From a virus, in IMG/VR virus record IMGVR_UViG_3300000101_000053, positions 1 through 37,420 of that record: a stretch of 37,420 nt of DNA, one strand, 5' to 3'. A program made the position numbers and the translations under genes. The notes beneath the pieces are model-generated. The model was not told the origin of the DNA. It did not search any database and saw nothing but the letters and a program-made list of their open reading frames with translations. Shown here piece after piece: positions 17,447 to 24,028 of the stretch. The stretch's first letter is position 1; every line of letters starts with the position of its first letter.

Positions 17447-17968
17447 CTACATTAAAGGATCAGAAAAGTCAGCTTCTGCCGTTGGGCCGCCAACTAATCT
17501 TTCACCATCTGCTAACTTCTGTAAGTTGTTCAAACCACATGCAATACCTTTATTGCCGTTAGTGTTGAACGCATAGAAATTAACTGACACTCGGCCATAG
17601 CAACCAGAGTAGAAGTCTTCCGAATCCATAATAGGATTTAACTCCGCATCTACTACACCAGGCTTCAATCCTGAAGAAGCATTCAAAAACATGCAGTTAG
17701 CATAGTTAGGATCATCCTCTCTGTCAATATCACCATCACGTAATGGTGTTTTCAAATTAGCTGGTACTTTACCGCCTAGCTTTGCTTTACCATTTTCAGC
17801 TGCTAATTTAATAGCGTCTTGCACTTTTTTAAGGGTGACTTTATCATCCTTACTTATAAGCACAGAAGCTGAATACTTCTTCTTGTCACCTCCTAAAACA
17901 GTTTGAGGTTCAAAAACGTGTAAGTAACATAATCTCACTTTTCCAGTGATAACTTTTGTTGTGGACAT
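17447..17968 (-). CDS. DUF2815 single-stranded DNA-binding-like protein
   Basis: The 173-residue protein matches the DUF2815 pattern: an N-terminal VRLCYLHVFEP strand, a KYSASVLISKDD segment, LKTPLRDGD, then YGRVSVNFYAFN and GLNNLQKLADG. DUF2815 proteins are OB-fold ssDNA-binding proteins encoded with phage polymerases. The C-terminus is acidic with a hydrophobic end (EADFSDPLM), as in SSBs that recruit partners. It stops with tandem TAG-TAA. It sits upstream of the polymerase, separated by a strong hairpin, and 10 bases after the DUF2800 stop. Family assignment by pattern; ssDNA binding is inferred from the family. Confidence 0.9.
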   Translation of the reverse strand: MSTTKVITGKVRLCYLHVFEPQTVLGGDKKKYSASVLISKDDKVTLKKVQDAIKLAAENGKAKLGGKVPANLKTPLRDGDIDREDDPNYANCMFLNASSGLKPGVVDAELNPIMDSEDFYSGCYGRVSVNFYAFNTNGNKGIACGLNNLQKLADGERLVGGPTAEADFSDPLM

Positions 17969-17978
17969 AATTTAAATT

Positions 17979-19121
17979 TTATAAATTGAAAAAATCTAGT
18001 TTAGCTTGCTCATCTCCCAGAGCTGGTTTTGGATCATCAACGTGAACCAACTTAGGAGCACTTGGTTTCTTGAATACTTGTTCACCTAGCATCGGTTGGA
18101 ATTTAGCTCCAAGTAGCCGTTTTATATCAGTTATAGATTTAAGCTTACTATTCTTTATATCAGTATAGCCATTTTTCTCTAGTATTTCAACTATCTTTTC
18201 TTTGTCTAACCATGTGTTTTTCTTCTGTCCTGCTACTAACTTAAAATTGTTCCACTTCTTTCCTTCTAGTGCAGAATCATACATATAGGACTCAATGGAC
18301 TTTATCCAATCTTTGATCATGTGCAAAGAGGCATATAACTCTTCTAACCTATCATCATTTAATAGATCAGGTGTTTTGAAATCAGACTTAGCTGCTACAA
18401 CAGCGAACTTAGCCATTTCGGAACATTTGTGCTTAACAGCACACCATCTACACCATTCACCTGTTACCTTATTGCCAAGACCTTTAAAAGCCATCTGTGC
18501 TTTAGGCTTAACGTGATCTCCCCAATTTAGTAGTTCTGCTTTAGTCATAGTTTCCGTAGTAATAGAATCTAATCTAGGCTGTACAACTGTCATTTTTATT
18601 ATCTGTATAGAGTGGGATAACTCAACTAGCTTTAGAGCTCCTAAACCATAAAGCCTTAGTTGACTATTGTTATGAGCATCCACTTTAACTCCTTTTCCAT
18701 ATTTCAAGTCTACCATCTCTAATACATCATCTTCGACTAGTACTATATCACCTGTACCAAATCCTTCAGGTACGTAGTCAGAAAAATCTAGTCTTTCTTC
18801 TACGTATATTTCTGAATTTTCAGTATAATTCATTAATATGTAGTCTATGTACATATTAACGTATTTCAACATTTCAGGCTTGTAGAACTTGTTATCTTTT
18901 ATGCGATTAAACTCTGTTTCAAAGTCATCATCAGATAATCTATCTAATGTATTAGCTATTATGATTTCGGATAATTCATGTGCCAAAGTGCCTTCTTGAG
19001 CATACATAGAGCTTTTACTCTTTTTCTGAGCATCTTCAAGTCTAGCACTGGGAGTACAATTCATCCATCTCTTAGAACCTGAGGCTGATAACAGGGCATG
19101 CTTTCTTTCACTATGGTTCAT
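17979..19121 (-). CDS. DUF2800 protein, Cas4/RecB-like nuclease fold
   Basis: The 380-residue product shows the DUF2800 arrangement: SASGSKRWMNCTPS near the start, EGTLAHELSE, then GFGTGDIVLVEDD...MVDLKYGKG with the PD-(D/E)XK-type core (Asp in the GTGD turn, D-L-K in the next strand) and NSQLRLYGLGAL. A Cys cluster CRWCAVKHKC follows, as in iron-sulfur-containing Cas4/AddB-type nucleases. Probable exonuclease or recombination nuclease on phage DNA. It is coupled by ATGA overlap to the upstream small gene and lies 10 bases before DUF2815, its constant partner in other phages. Catalysis is inferred from motifs. Confidence 0.9.
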   Translation of the reverse strand: MNHSERKHALLSASGSKRWMNCTPSARLEDAQKKSKSSMYAQEGTLAHELSEIIIANTLDRLSDDDFETEFNRIKDNKFYKPEMLKYVNMYIDYILMNYTENSEIYVEERLDFSDYVPEGFGTGDIVLVEDDVLEMVDLKYGKGVKVDAHNNSQLRLYGLGALKLVELSHSIQIIKMTVVQPRLDSITTETMTKAELLNWGDHVKPKAQMAFKGLGNKVTGEWCRWCAVKHKCSEMAKFAVVAAKSDFKTPDLLNDDRLEELYASLHMIKDWIKSIESYMYDSALEGKKWNNFKLVAGQKKNTWLDKEKIVEILEKNGYTDIKNSKLKSITDIKRLLGAKFQPMLGEQVFKKPSAPKLVHVDDPKPALGDEQAKLDFFNL

Positions 19122-19390
19122 AATGATTTTAGATAATCGACGAAAGTTTCATATTTACTTTCCTCTAGGTTAGTAACACTGCTGGCACCTAATTCACTGA
19201 GCTTAGCCTTTATGGCGGCTCTGTTATCTTTAACTTTGGTGCTTAGTTCAGATCGAACATCATTTATAGAATAACTCGACTTAGCTGTTTTAGGTTCATA
19301 AGCTACTTGTCTTGTGAACCGTTTCAAGAAATCTATAGACTCTTTGATGCTTTTAGGGTCATCAACATTTATAGATAGTGTTATTTGCAT
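19118..19390 (-). CDS. Small conserved replication-module protein
   Basis: The 90-residue protein begins with a strand and helix (ITLSINVDDPKSIKESIDFL) and ends with a helical domain whose last part, KLSELGASSVTNLEESKYET, resembles small proteins found directly before DUF2800 in many phages of Firmicutes. There the same block is often listed without function. It overlaps its upstream gene by 10 bases and its downstream gene by ATGA. It may be an accessory binding factor, but no activity is indicated. Confidence 0.65.
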   Translation of the reverse strand: MQITLSINVDDPKSIKESIDFLKRFTRQVAYEPKTAKSSYSINDVRSELSTKVKDNRAAIKAKLSELGASSVTNLEESKYETFVDYLKSL

Positions 19391-19770
19391 TTTTCTATTA
19401 TTTTTTCAATGGATGCTATATACTCCGATAAGGTTATAGAACCACCATGGAGTATAGCATCATGTATTAACGAATTAGACTTACGTACGGTTGTAACCCA
19501 AGTCTGTGTATTTAATCTAGCCTCAAAATTGTCTCTTTTAAAAATATGAACATTTTCAACGGTCTCATGTTTCCAGACACCGGAATACAATTCATTGATA
19601 GATATATTAGCTAGTTCTGCTAATATTTTAGCTTGATCGACATCCAATTTAGATATACCATTAATCACTCTGTTAAGAGCATGGTATGGATGCCTATTAC
19701 TAGGAAACAAATGATTTGCTACCTCAGTATTACTTAATCCGGTTTTAGTGATGACCTTTGATAGGTTCAT
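19381..19770 (-). CDS. HTH (XRE-like) DNA-binding protein
   Basis: The 129-residue protein has a Cro/CI-type helix-turn-helix at residues about 1-62: SKVITKTGLSNTEVANHLF, then ALNRVINGISKLDVDQAKIL, then ELANISINEL. A C-terminal domain of about 65 residues has no recognised fold, but ends in a helix (YIASIEKIIEKC). It is a plausible regulator of the early or replication genes and could recognise the dyads or array at 27.3-28.4 kb, though nothing shows that directly. It is coupled by ATGA overlap to the TS-family gene. Confidence 0.75.
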   Translation of the reverse strand: MNLSKVITKTGLSNTEVANHLFPSNRHPYHALNRVINGISKLDVDQAKILAELANISINELYSGVWKHETVENVHIFKRDNFEARLNTQTWVTTVRKSNSLIHDAILHGGSITLSEYIASIEKIIEKCK

Positions 19771-20402
19771 AATTTCAAGTGTTTATTGTATAAATGTAAA
19801 TCAGCAGCAAAGTGATAATACCAACCTACGTTTAGGTTGAGTCTCTTAGCTACTAAAACCTGTAGTTTAGAAAAGCAATATTGATCATTGCAAAAACCGA
19901 ACCAAAGGTCGTTAGACCTCATTATGACTTGCATGCACAACTCGTTTTCTATTATTCTAAACCCTACATTTAACGTGCAAGGTGTATCTTTCTCGTACGT
20001 TTCAATCTCCTTAGCATCATATATTGTAATCCAAGCACGTCTTGTATCTTTATCTTCTTTCAGTAGTTTAATCACCTTTTCGAGTTGATTGTTTCTCTTC
20101 CACTGCCATCCGTAGTTACTGTTAACTATGTCATCGCCAGTATGCATTTTATCCCATATAGGTGCATACTTTTTAATGTTCTTAACAGATCTGTCACCAG
20201 ACAAATACCACTTCCATTCGCGTTCAGCATATCTGTCAGACCACTTACGCCAAAAGGTTCTTATCTGGTTATCTATAGGATTTTCAATGATGAATCCAAC
20301 ATTGAAAAGAGCCTTTGTGCCATTGTCTAACTTTAAACCATTCTTCTTTATTTGATAATAGAAGTGTTTAAAAGCAATATCTGCACTAGTGAATTTATTC
20401 AT
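19767..20402 (-). CDS. Thymidylate synthase-family enzyme (TS or pyrimidine hydroxymethylase)
   Basis: The 211-residue protein belongs to the TS superfamily. Catalytic Cys142 lies in DTPCTLNVGF, DKDTRRAWI gives the phosphate-binding arginines, MRSNDLWFGFCND matches the RSxD nucleotide-binding loop, and DLHLYNKH gives the terminal His203/Tyr205 pair. Aligning from RS, the position of E. coli ThyA Asn177 is Asp173 here. That replacement is the hallmark of dCMP hydroxymethylase (T4 gp42) and changes base preference from U to C. The protein also ends soon after the HLY motif, about 50 residues shorter than ThyA. It could therefore make dTMP or hydroxymethyl-dCMP/dUMP. It lies between dUTPase and the HTH gene. 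Confidence 0.85.
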   Translation of the reverse strand: MNKFTSADIAFKHFYYQIKKNGLKLDNGTKALFNVGFIIENPIDNQIRTFWRKWSDRYAEREWKWYLSGDRSVKNIKKYAPIWDKMHTGDDIVNSNYGWQWKRNNQLEKVIKLLKEDKDTRRAWITIYDAKEIETYEKDTPCTLNVGFRIIENELCMQVIMRSNDLWFGFCNDQYCFSKLQVLVAKRLNLNVGWYYHFAADLHLYNKHLKL

Positions 20403-20845
20403 TATTTATCTCCTGTTGATCCAAAACCTCCATCGCCACGCTCAGTTTGAACACCGCCATAAAGTGCTTGGTGTGAATTGACTAATTCTATTTCATCATA
20501 GCACACATACCTAACAATACCTTGAGCCAATTTGGCACCTGGATCTATTACCTGCGTTTCTGTTCCTACATTTATAAGATGTAGATGAACTTCTCCTTGA
20601 TAGTCATTATCAACAACCTTAGCACCTATAATAAGAAGTTTTTTGGCTACACTAGATTTGTTTTGAAAGACTAGATCGGTACCTTTAGGTAGCTTAATCT
20701 TAAGACCTGAAGGTATCAAAGCATCTTCGCCTGGTTCTATGTACCAAGGAAATAAAGCCTCAGGCACAAAGAAATCAATACCAGAACTCAATTCAGTTCC
20801 ACGTTCGGGAGTCTTGACATCCCGGATTTTCCACATTTTAATCAT
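20402..20845 (-). CDS. dut: dUTPase (deoxyuridine 5'-triphosphate nucleotidohydrolase)
   Basis: The 147-residue protein carries all five trimeric dUTPase motifs: SGIDFF (residues 21-26), NKSSV (62-66), GAKVVDNDYQGE (74-84), GAKLAQG (103-109) and the C-terminal RGDGGFGSTG (136-145). It hydrolyses dUTP to dUMP and pyrophosphate, keeping uracil out of DNA and supplying dUMP. The normal length and intact motif 5 suggest an active homotrimer. The start at 20845 shares one base with the stop of the upstream methyltransferase. It works with dCMP deaminase and the TS-family gene. Confidence 0.96.
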   Translation of the reverse strand: MIKMWKIRDVKTPERGTELSSGIDFFVPEALFPWYIEPGEDALIPSGLKIKLPKGTDLVFQNKSSVAKKLLIIGAKVVDNDYQGEVHLHLINVGTETQVIDPGAKLAQGIVRYVCYDEIELVNSHQALYGGVQTERGDGGFGSTGDK

Positions 20846-21609
20846 TATTTTTGCTTTAGGATCCAGATTGTGTTCCGGCTATGCTCCGGAAAGAATGGAG
20901 CCATGATGTTTGAAATAAGGTTTGCGTCGTAATATGCTCTTAGGCTATTGAACATCATTTTTTGCCAATCGTTCATGTGTGGCCTGTAATCTCTCATACT
21001 AGCGAAAGTGCCAAATTTGTTTACGATTCTGAAGTGTCTTTCTAAAATGTCTTGTAACTCGAAGTGTCCAAACTCTTGAACGTCTACACCTCTTCCATCG
21101 CCAGAATCATAGGTATGGTTACCAGCAGCTCCTACTATTGGATCGTAGTTAGGAGTGGATAGATAGTAGGTAGCATTTTTATGCCCACAGGCTTTAAAGT
21201 TCTCTAAGAACACATCAGCATTTTGCTTTCCAACATGTTCTATAACCTCAAATGAACATACTTTATCTGCCTCAATAGCAGAGTAATTATAATCATTTTT
21301 GCATAAATCAGCACAATCAAATTCAGCCCAATCAACTTTGGCAAATTTATCATTTGCTACTCGGATTGTTCTTTCTCTGATGTCGATGCCTATGTACCGA
21401 CTTTGCTTAAAGCGATTGCGGTATAGGACTTCTAATAGGTTTCCTCCTCCACAACCGAAATCACACATCACTTCGCCTATTCTAGCCTCTTTTAAGATGT
21501 GAGTCCATCTTAGGTAGTGTGCGAACTGGTCACGGTGGAATACGTGCCTTTCAAATGTTGTTACTGGATTGAGGTCCGTAACATTGTACTTAGACTTGTC
21601 AATTTTCAT
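20845..21609 (-). CDS. Class I SAM-dependent methyltransferase
   Basis: The 254-residue protein has the Rossmann methyltransferase core. Motif I is CDFGCGGGNLLE (Asp50-Phe-Gly-Cys-Gly-Gly-Gly), GIDIRERTI is the acidic end of the second strand, and CSFEVIEHVGK is the family's post-motif region. A C-terminal extension has YLSTPNYDP and an Asn/Tyr-rich DYRPHMNDWQ. This form resembles UbiE/small-molecule methyltransferases more than DNA methylases; no DPPY-type motif was seen. The substrate is unknown. It lies between small unknown genes and dUTPase, so a role in nucleotide or DNA-precursor chemistry is possible, but that is inference from context. Confidence 0.85.
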   Translation of the reverse strand: MKIDKSKYNVTDLNPVTTFERHVFHRDQFAHYLRWTHILKEARIGEVMCDFGCGGGNLLEVLYRNRFKQSRYIGIDIRERTIRVANDKFAKVDWAEFDCADLCKNDYNYSAIEADKVCSFEVIEHVGKQNADVFLENFKACGHKNATYYLSTPNYDPIVGAAGNHTYDSGDGRGVDVQEFGHFELQDILERHFRIVNKFGTFASMRDYRPHMNDWQKMMFNSLRAYYDANLISNIMAPFFPEHSRNTIWILKQK

Positions 21610-21751
21610 AGCTTAGCAATTTAATATTGATTTTATTCATTTCATCTAACATGCCTTTTTTCAAGAACTCGTTTCGTGCTCTAACGAGACAAGCATATTC
21701 AAATACGGTTAAATGATCTTTGGAAATAAGATTTTTGATTTTTTCACTCAT
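21599..21751 (-). CDS. Small protein, 50 residues
   Basis: A complete small frame from ATG to TGA, starting MSEKIKNLISKDHLTVFEYA and continuing as a charged helix (LVRARNEFLKKGML). It overlaps the methyltransferase start by 11 bases, and its own start overlaps the stop of the next upstream frame as ATGA. These couplings and its even composition support expression. No family or function was recognised. Confidence 0.6.
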   Translation of the reverse strand: MSEKIKNLISKDHLTVFEYACLVRARNEFLKKGMLDEMNKINIKLLSYEN

Positions 21752-21849
21752 TTTTTAAAGTGTTTATAGACTTCCCAGAAACACCAAAGTGCCTGGAAAA
21801 CTAATAGGATTTTTATTGTTGTTAACTCTTCGGGACTAAAACATTCCAT
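21748..21849 (-). CDS. Very small membrane-type protein, 33 residues
   Basis: An ATG-to-TGA frame of 33 codons with a hydrophobic, aromatic centre (KILLVFQALWCFWEVY) that could span or lie on a membrane. Its stop overlaps the next gene's ATG as ATGA, the coupling seen throughout this operon. It is too short for family recognition; expression is inferred from the coupling alone. Confidence 0.45.
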   Translation of the reverse strand: MECFSPEELTTIKILLVFQALWCFWEVYKHFKK

Positions 21850-21858
21850 AATTTAGAT

Positions 21859-22011
21859 TTAATCAGACCAACCGAAAATCAATTGGTCTATAGGTGTTAA
21901 TTGAGCATTGTATTTATTCTACCTATCTGTGGCATCTACGCTTACGCTATAAGCCTTTGATGTATCTGCTTTTATTTCGTCCTCTATTTTCCAAAAAATA
22001 CTGTTTAGCTT
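21859..22011 (-). pseudogene. Protein-like frame interrupted by one amber codon
   Basis: This frame has no ATG near its start and is open for 30 codons from 22011, then meets TAG at 21919-21921, then is open for another 19 codons to TAA at 21859. Both halves look like real protein (EDEIKADTSKAYSVSV before, NAQLTPIDQLIFGWSD after). Reading TAG as an amino acid would join them into one 50-residue C-terminal piece. It follows the end of the 74-residue gene in another frame. It may be a decayed gene, a sequencing or assembly error, or an amber-readthrough product. See also 23855-24028. Confidence 0.4.
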
Positions 22012-22229
22012 TCATGTGCTTTTTTCGTTTGAACAGCAGCAACGTATCTAGCTACAAGCTTACTTATATTCCAGATAATCCACCAGACATTTAGCTTGCC
22101 GTTTGGTTTAAGAATATCCTCGATTAAAGGCTCGAGGATTGTTTCAATAATGCTGATTTCAACATCATCCTTAGCTTCGAACTCGCTTGTAGCTCTGTGG
22201 AGCTCGCGCTCATACTGTTTAATTTTCAT
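22005..22229 (-). CDS. Hypothetical protein, 74 residues
   Basis: A charged N-terminal half (QYERELHRATSEFEAKDDVE) is followed by a more hydrophobic region with WWIIWNISKLVARYVAAV, which could be a membrane-associated helix. It is coupled to the upstream gene by ATGA (22226-22229). It ends beside the amber-interrupted frame at 21859-22011. No function is recognised. Confidence 0.6.
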   Translation of the reverse strand: MKIKQYERELHRATSEFEAKDDVEISIIETILEPLIEDILKPNGKLNVWWIIWNISKLVARYVAAVQTKKAHES

Positions 22230-22705
22230 AATACTAATTTACAAAGTTTTTTAGATTGACGCATTTTGGCATGCTTGTATCTGCTTAAATCGCTTGTCGT
22301 AAGAGCGAATGCCGCAGCTTCTGCAATGGCGTCTCCCACTTCCCACATTTCTATGTGGAAAGATACAATCTTAGATATGACTTCGCAGAACATGATAGAA
22401 CTTATGTCAGCTGCGTTATAACCGAGGTTCCTAGCCGTTTGAGCTATATATGTTATTTCAAATTCTTGCAATTCACCTTCTCCGAATTGTCGGAGTTCTT
22501 CCATCATTTTATATGTGTTACTAGGCATTAAATAACTATATGAGTTTAAACATTTATACAGCAATTTAACTCGCTCTTGATTTGATATATTCTCGTCTTG
22601 GTTTTCTACGTACCAAAGTAACCAATCTATACGCTCACACTTGGAAATAGGATTGGTGGCGAAGAAATCTCTAGCTTCTTCATAATCTGTTAGGTGGACA
22701 TTCAT
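22226..22705 (-). CDS. Hypothetical protein, 159 residues
   Basis: The start at 22705 (MNVHLTDYEEARDF) is preferred; an alternative ATG at 22723 would add six hydrophobic residues. The protein is acidic and largely helical (ATNPISKCERIDWLLW, QERVKLLYKCLNSY) with an Ala-rich AIAEAAAFALTTSD near the end. No signal peptide or recognised domain. It is the first gene of the long leftward run; just upstream lies a copy of the 16-bp dispersed word (22736-22751), so that site may belong to its promoter or leader. Confidence 0.6.
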   Translation of the reverse strand: MNVHLTDYEEARDFFATNPISKCERIDWLLWYVENQDENISNQERVKLLYKCLNSYSYLMPSNTYKMMEELRQFGEGELQEFEITYIAQTARNLGYNAADISSIMFCEVISKIVSFHIEMWEVGDAIAEAAAFALTTSDLSRYKHAKMRQSKKLCKLVL

Positions 22706-22735
22706 AATAAGGATGTTTAACATGAGCCCCAGAAT

Positions 22736-22751
22736 CGCGTTCTAAGGAATC
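22736..22751 (+). repeat. Dispersed 16-bp word, copy 2
   Basis: CGCGTTCTAAGGAATC, with 22735-22762 matching 9211-9238 at 27 of 28 bases. It lies 30 to 40 bases upstream of the first minus-strand gene of the 22.2-22.7 kb pair. The T run that follows it on plus becomes an A run on the minus strand. Confidence 0.85.
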
Positions 22752-22841
22752 ATTTTTTTAATATTGAGGAATATATAGTATCTAAATTTAGATCTACTAG
22801 GTGTAATGTTAGGTATTAAAAATTTAATATTTGGGTTTAAA

Positions 22842-22864
22842 AAGAGCTCCAATTTGGAGCTCTT
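22842..22864 (-). terminator. Rho-independent terminator for the small-gene cluster
   Basis: Perfect 9-bp stem AAGAGCTCC / GGAGCTCTT with a 5-base loop. On the minus strand it is followed by a run of T (including the last two stem bases, TTTTT) and then AAACCC. It would end leftward transcripts from the genes at 23022-23750. Confidence 0.8.
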
Positions 22865-23021
22865 GACAATTTCGATTACAACCCTTAGTCTTAAAAACGA
22901 GGGAGGAGAGGCCCGCAAAACCTCAACTCCCGTTCGTCCACCCTAACAAAATATCTTAAGTGTGGAGAGGCCCTATAAGCCTCTCCTATTTTTAGGCTCT
23001 TAAGCCTATGTGGGATTTAAA
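22865..23021. other. Structured non-coding stretch
   Basis: No convincing gene. The stretch is GC-richer than its surroundings, contains two GGAGAGGCCC words (near 22914 and 22964), an 8-bp hairpin (22964-22986) and a short palindrome around 22994-23007. A frame that stays open here on the minus strand has no start codon. It may be the 3' untranslated part of the small-gene operon or a small RNA. Confidence 0.5.
22964..22986 (+). terminator. Hairpin followed by T run (plus-strand orientation)
   Basis: Stem GGAGAGGC / GCCTCTCC (8 bp) with a 7-base loop, followed on plus by TATTTTT. No plus-strand gene lies upstream, so its role as a terminator is doubtful; it may serve antisense transcription or be a structured RNA. 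A related wobble-paired stem occurs at 28389-28423. Confidence 0.5.
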
Positions 23022-23168
23022 CTATCGAACACATAGTTTCTTTATCACCCCTGTACCTTTACATCTGGTACAGGGTATGATCTCACCAGTCTTGGTATTT
23101 CCTTTTAAATGAGTTGCTCCTTTGCACTCTGGACAGTAAGCTAAATAGACTTTATTCTTTTGGTTCAT
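23022..23168 (-). CDS. Small DnaJ-type zinc protein, 48 residues
   Basis: A short complete frame (ATG to TAG) encoding CPECKGAT and CTRCKGTG (Cys12, 15, 33, 36), the CxxCxG pairs of the DnaJ central zinc domain, within a basic protein that ends KKLCVR. Four cysteines at this spacing bind one zinc. Such mini zinc proteins are frequent in phages and often bind nucleic acid or host polymerase. It overlaps the upstream membrane-protein gene by 17 bases. Confidence 0.75.
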   Translation of the reverse strand: MNQKNKVYLAYCPECKGATHLKGNTKTGEIIPCTRCKGTGVIKKLCVR

Positions 23169-23304
23169 AGCACATTGTTTCAATGAAGAATGATACAGCC
23201 GTTATGACTAATAGTAGATAAGATAAGAACTCTATCATGAGGTAGGTTTTTAAAGTGAGTGAGGATAGACTAAAGAACCTATCCCCATTCACGTAATCAA
23301 TCAT
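23152..23304 (-). CDS. Small membrane protein, 50 residues
   Basis: The frame runs from ATG at 23304 to TAA and encodes a polar N-terminus, then a hydrophobic segment (FLSYLLLVITAVSFFI) that is a good single TM helix, and a short tail (ETMCYEPKE). It lies 14 bases after the previous stop and overlaps the zinc-protein gene by 17 bases. It may act at the host envelope during early infection; this is inference from the TM segment. Confidence 0.6.
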   Translation of the reverse strand: MIDYVNGDRFFSLSSLTLKTYLMIEFLSYLLLVITAVSFFIETMCYEPKE

Positions 23305-23318
23305 ATAAAATATTAACT

Positions 23319-23750
23319 CTAATCCAAAGACTCTTGAGCCGGCACATCTTCCACAATCTCAAAGATCTCTACATCCGGATTGTTGATCGTTGTGTGCATT
23401 TGCTTCTTGGTAGCAACACCATCAACATCAACCTCAGCAATTATTCGATAGAAGGCTTGATTAACACGCTTATCAACCGTGATACCTTTGATCTGGCCGG
23501 TAGTCAAATCCTTGTTTCGTGGAGTATAAGTGATGTATAAACCAACATTTTCTTTTGCAGCTTTATACTCAGGAGATTCCATCACCGGAGGTCCTAACTC
23601 CTTAGGAGCTTTAGGAGCTTTAACTTCTGCAGGTGCGTTAACATCTACGTTGCGACTGTCTAAAATTTCCAAGATCGTTGTTTTGTCCTCTGCGGACGTT
23701 TCTCCATTGTGAAATAGAGCTAATAAAGACTTCGTGCTTTTCTTTTTCAT
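23319..23750 (-). CDS. P/K-rich protein with DKRVN-FYR domain, member 1
   Basis: The 143-residue protein has a Pro/Lys/Ala-rich, probably disordered middle (APAEVKAPKAPKELGPPV) and a C-terminal domain with ITVDKRVNQAFYRI followed by beta strands and an acidic end. The protein at 26520-26912 has the same layout and nearly the same motif (IFVDKRVNKGFYRM), and the head-region protein at 32722-33036 shares DKR followed by FY. Together they look like a small paralogous family. It is the first gene of a minus-strand cluster whose upstream region (23751-23854) is very AT-rich and may hold its promoter. Function unknown. Confidence 0.7.
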   Translation of the reverse strand: MKKKSTKSLLALFHNGETSAEDKTTILEILDSRNVDVNAPAEVKAPKAPKELGPPVMESPEYKAAKENVGLYITYTPRNKDLTTGQIKGITVDKRVNQAFYRIIAEVDVDGVATKKQMHTTINNPDVEIFEIVEDVPAQESLD

Positions 23751-23854
23751 GTTAAATAAACTTTAAATGCGATAAATTATTTTATTTTAATTATAATATA
23801 AAAGTACAATAAAAATATGAAATATAAAAATTTTTTGGTACTTTTTTTAAAATT

Positions 23855-24028
23855 TCATAGATAAAGCTTCTTAAATGTTGGAAAAACTGATCTAATTGCC
23901 TTTGCTTTGTCTCCAGATCTTATCATGTCTCTAAAGGATTTTTCCTAAGTAAGGAACATTTTAATGTACCAATAGCCATTTTGCCTAGGTTTTATCTTTT
24001 GATGGTATAAGCATTCTTTGTGCTTTGT
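23855..24028 (-). pseudogene. In-frame extension of the preceding gene, interrupted by amber codon
   Basis: Directly after the TGA stop of the gene at 24029-24682, the same frame continues for 27 codons, meets TAG (23945-23947), then continues for 29 codons to TGA at 23855. Both parts look like coding sequence (KPRQNGYWYIKMFLT, then EKSFRDMIRSGDKAKAI). With TAG read through, a 57-residue protein or C-terminal extension would result. No ATG gives the first half a start after the TGA; the ATG in KMFLT is internal. Candidate for a decayed gene or for stop-codon readthrough. Confidence 0.4.

Noticed and set aside
22865-23021. tRNA gene or minus-strand gene in the structured region
   Set aside because: No cloverleaf with a TTCRA arm could be drawn, and the open minus-strand frame has no start codon.
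21859-24028. Genome-wide TAG recoding
   Set aside because: TAG ends several well-defined genes (for example 9753-9755, just before a terminator, 37234-37236, and the DUF2815 gene with TAG-TAA). Recoding it would extend them into terminators or neighbouring genes.
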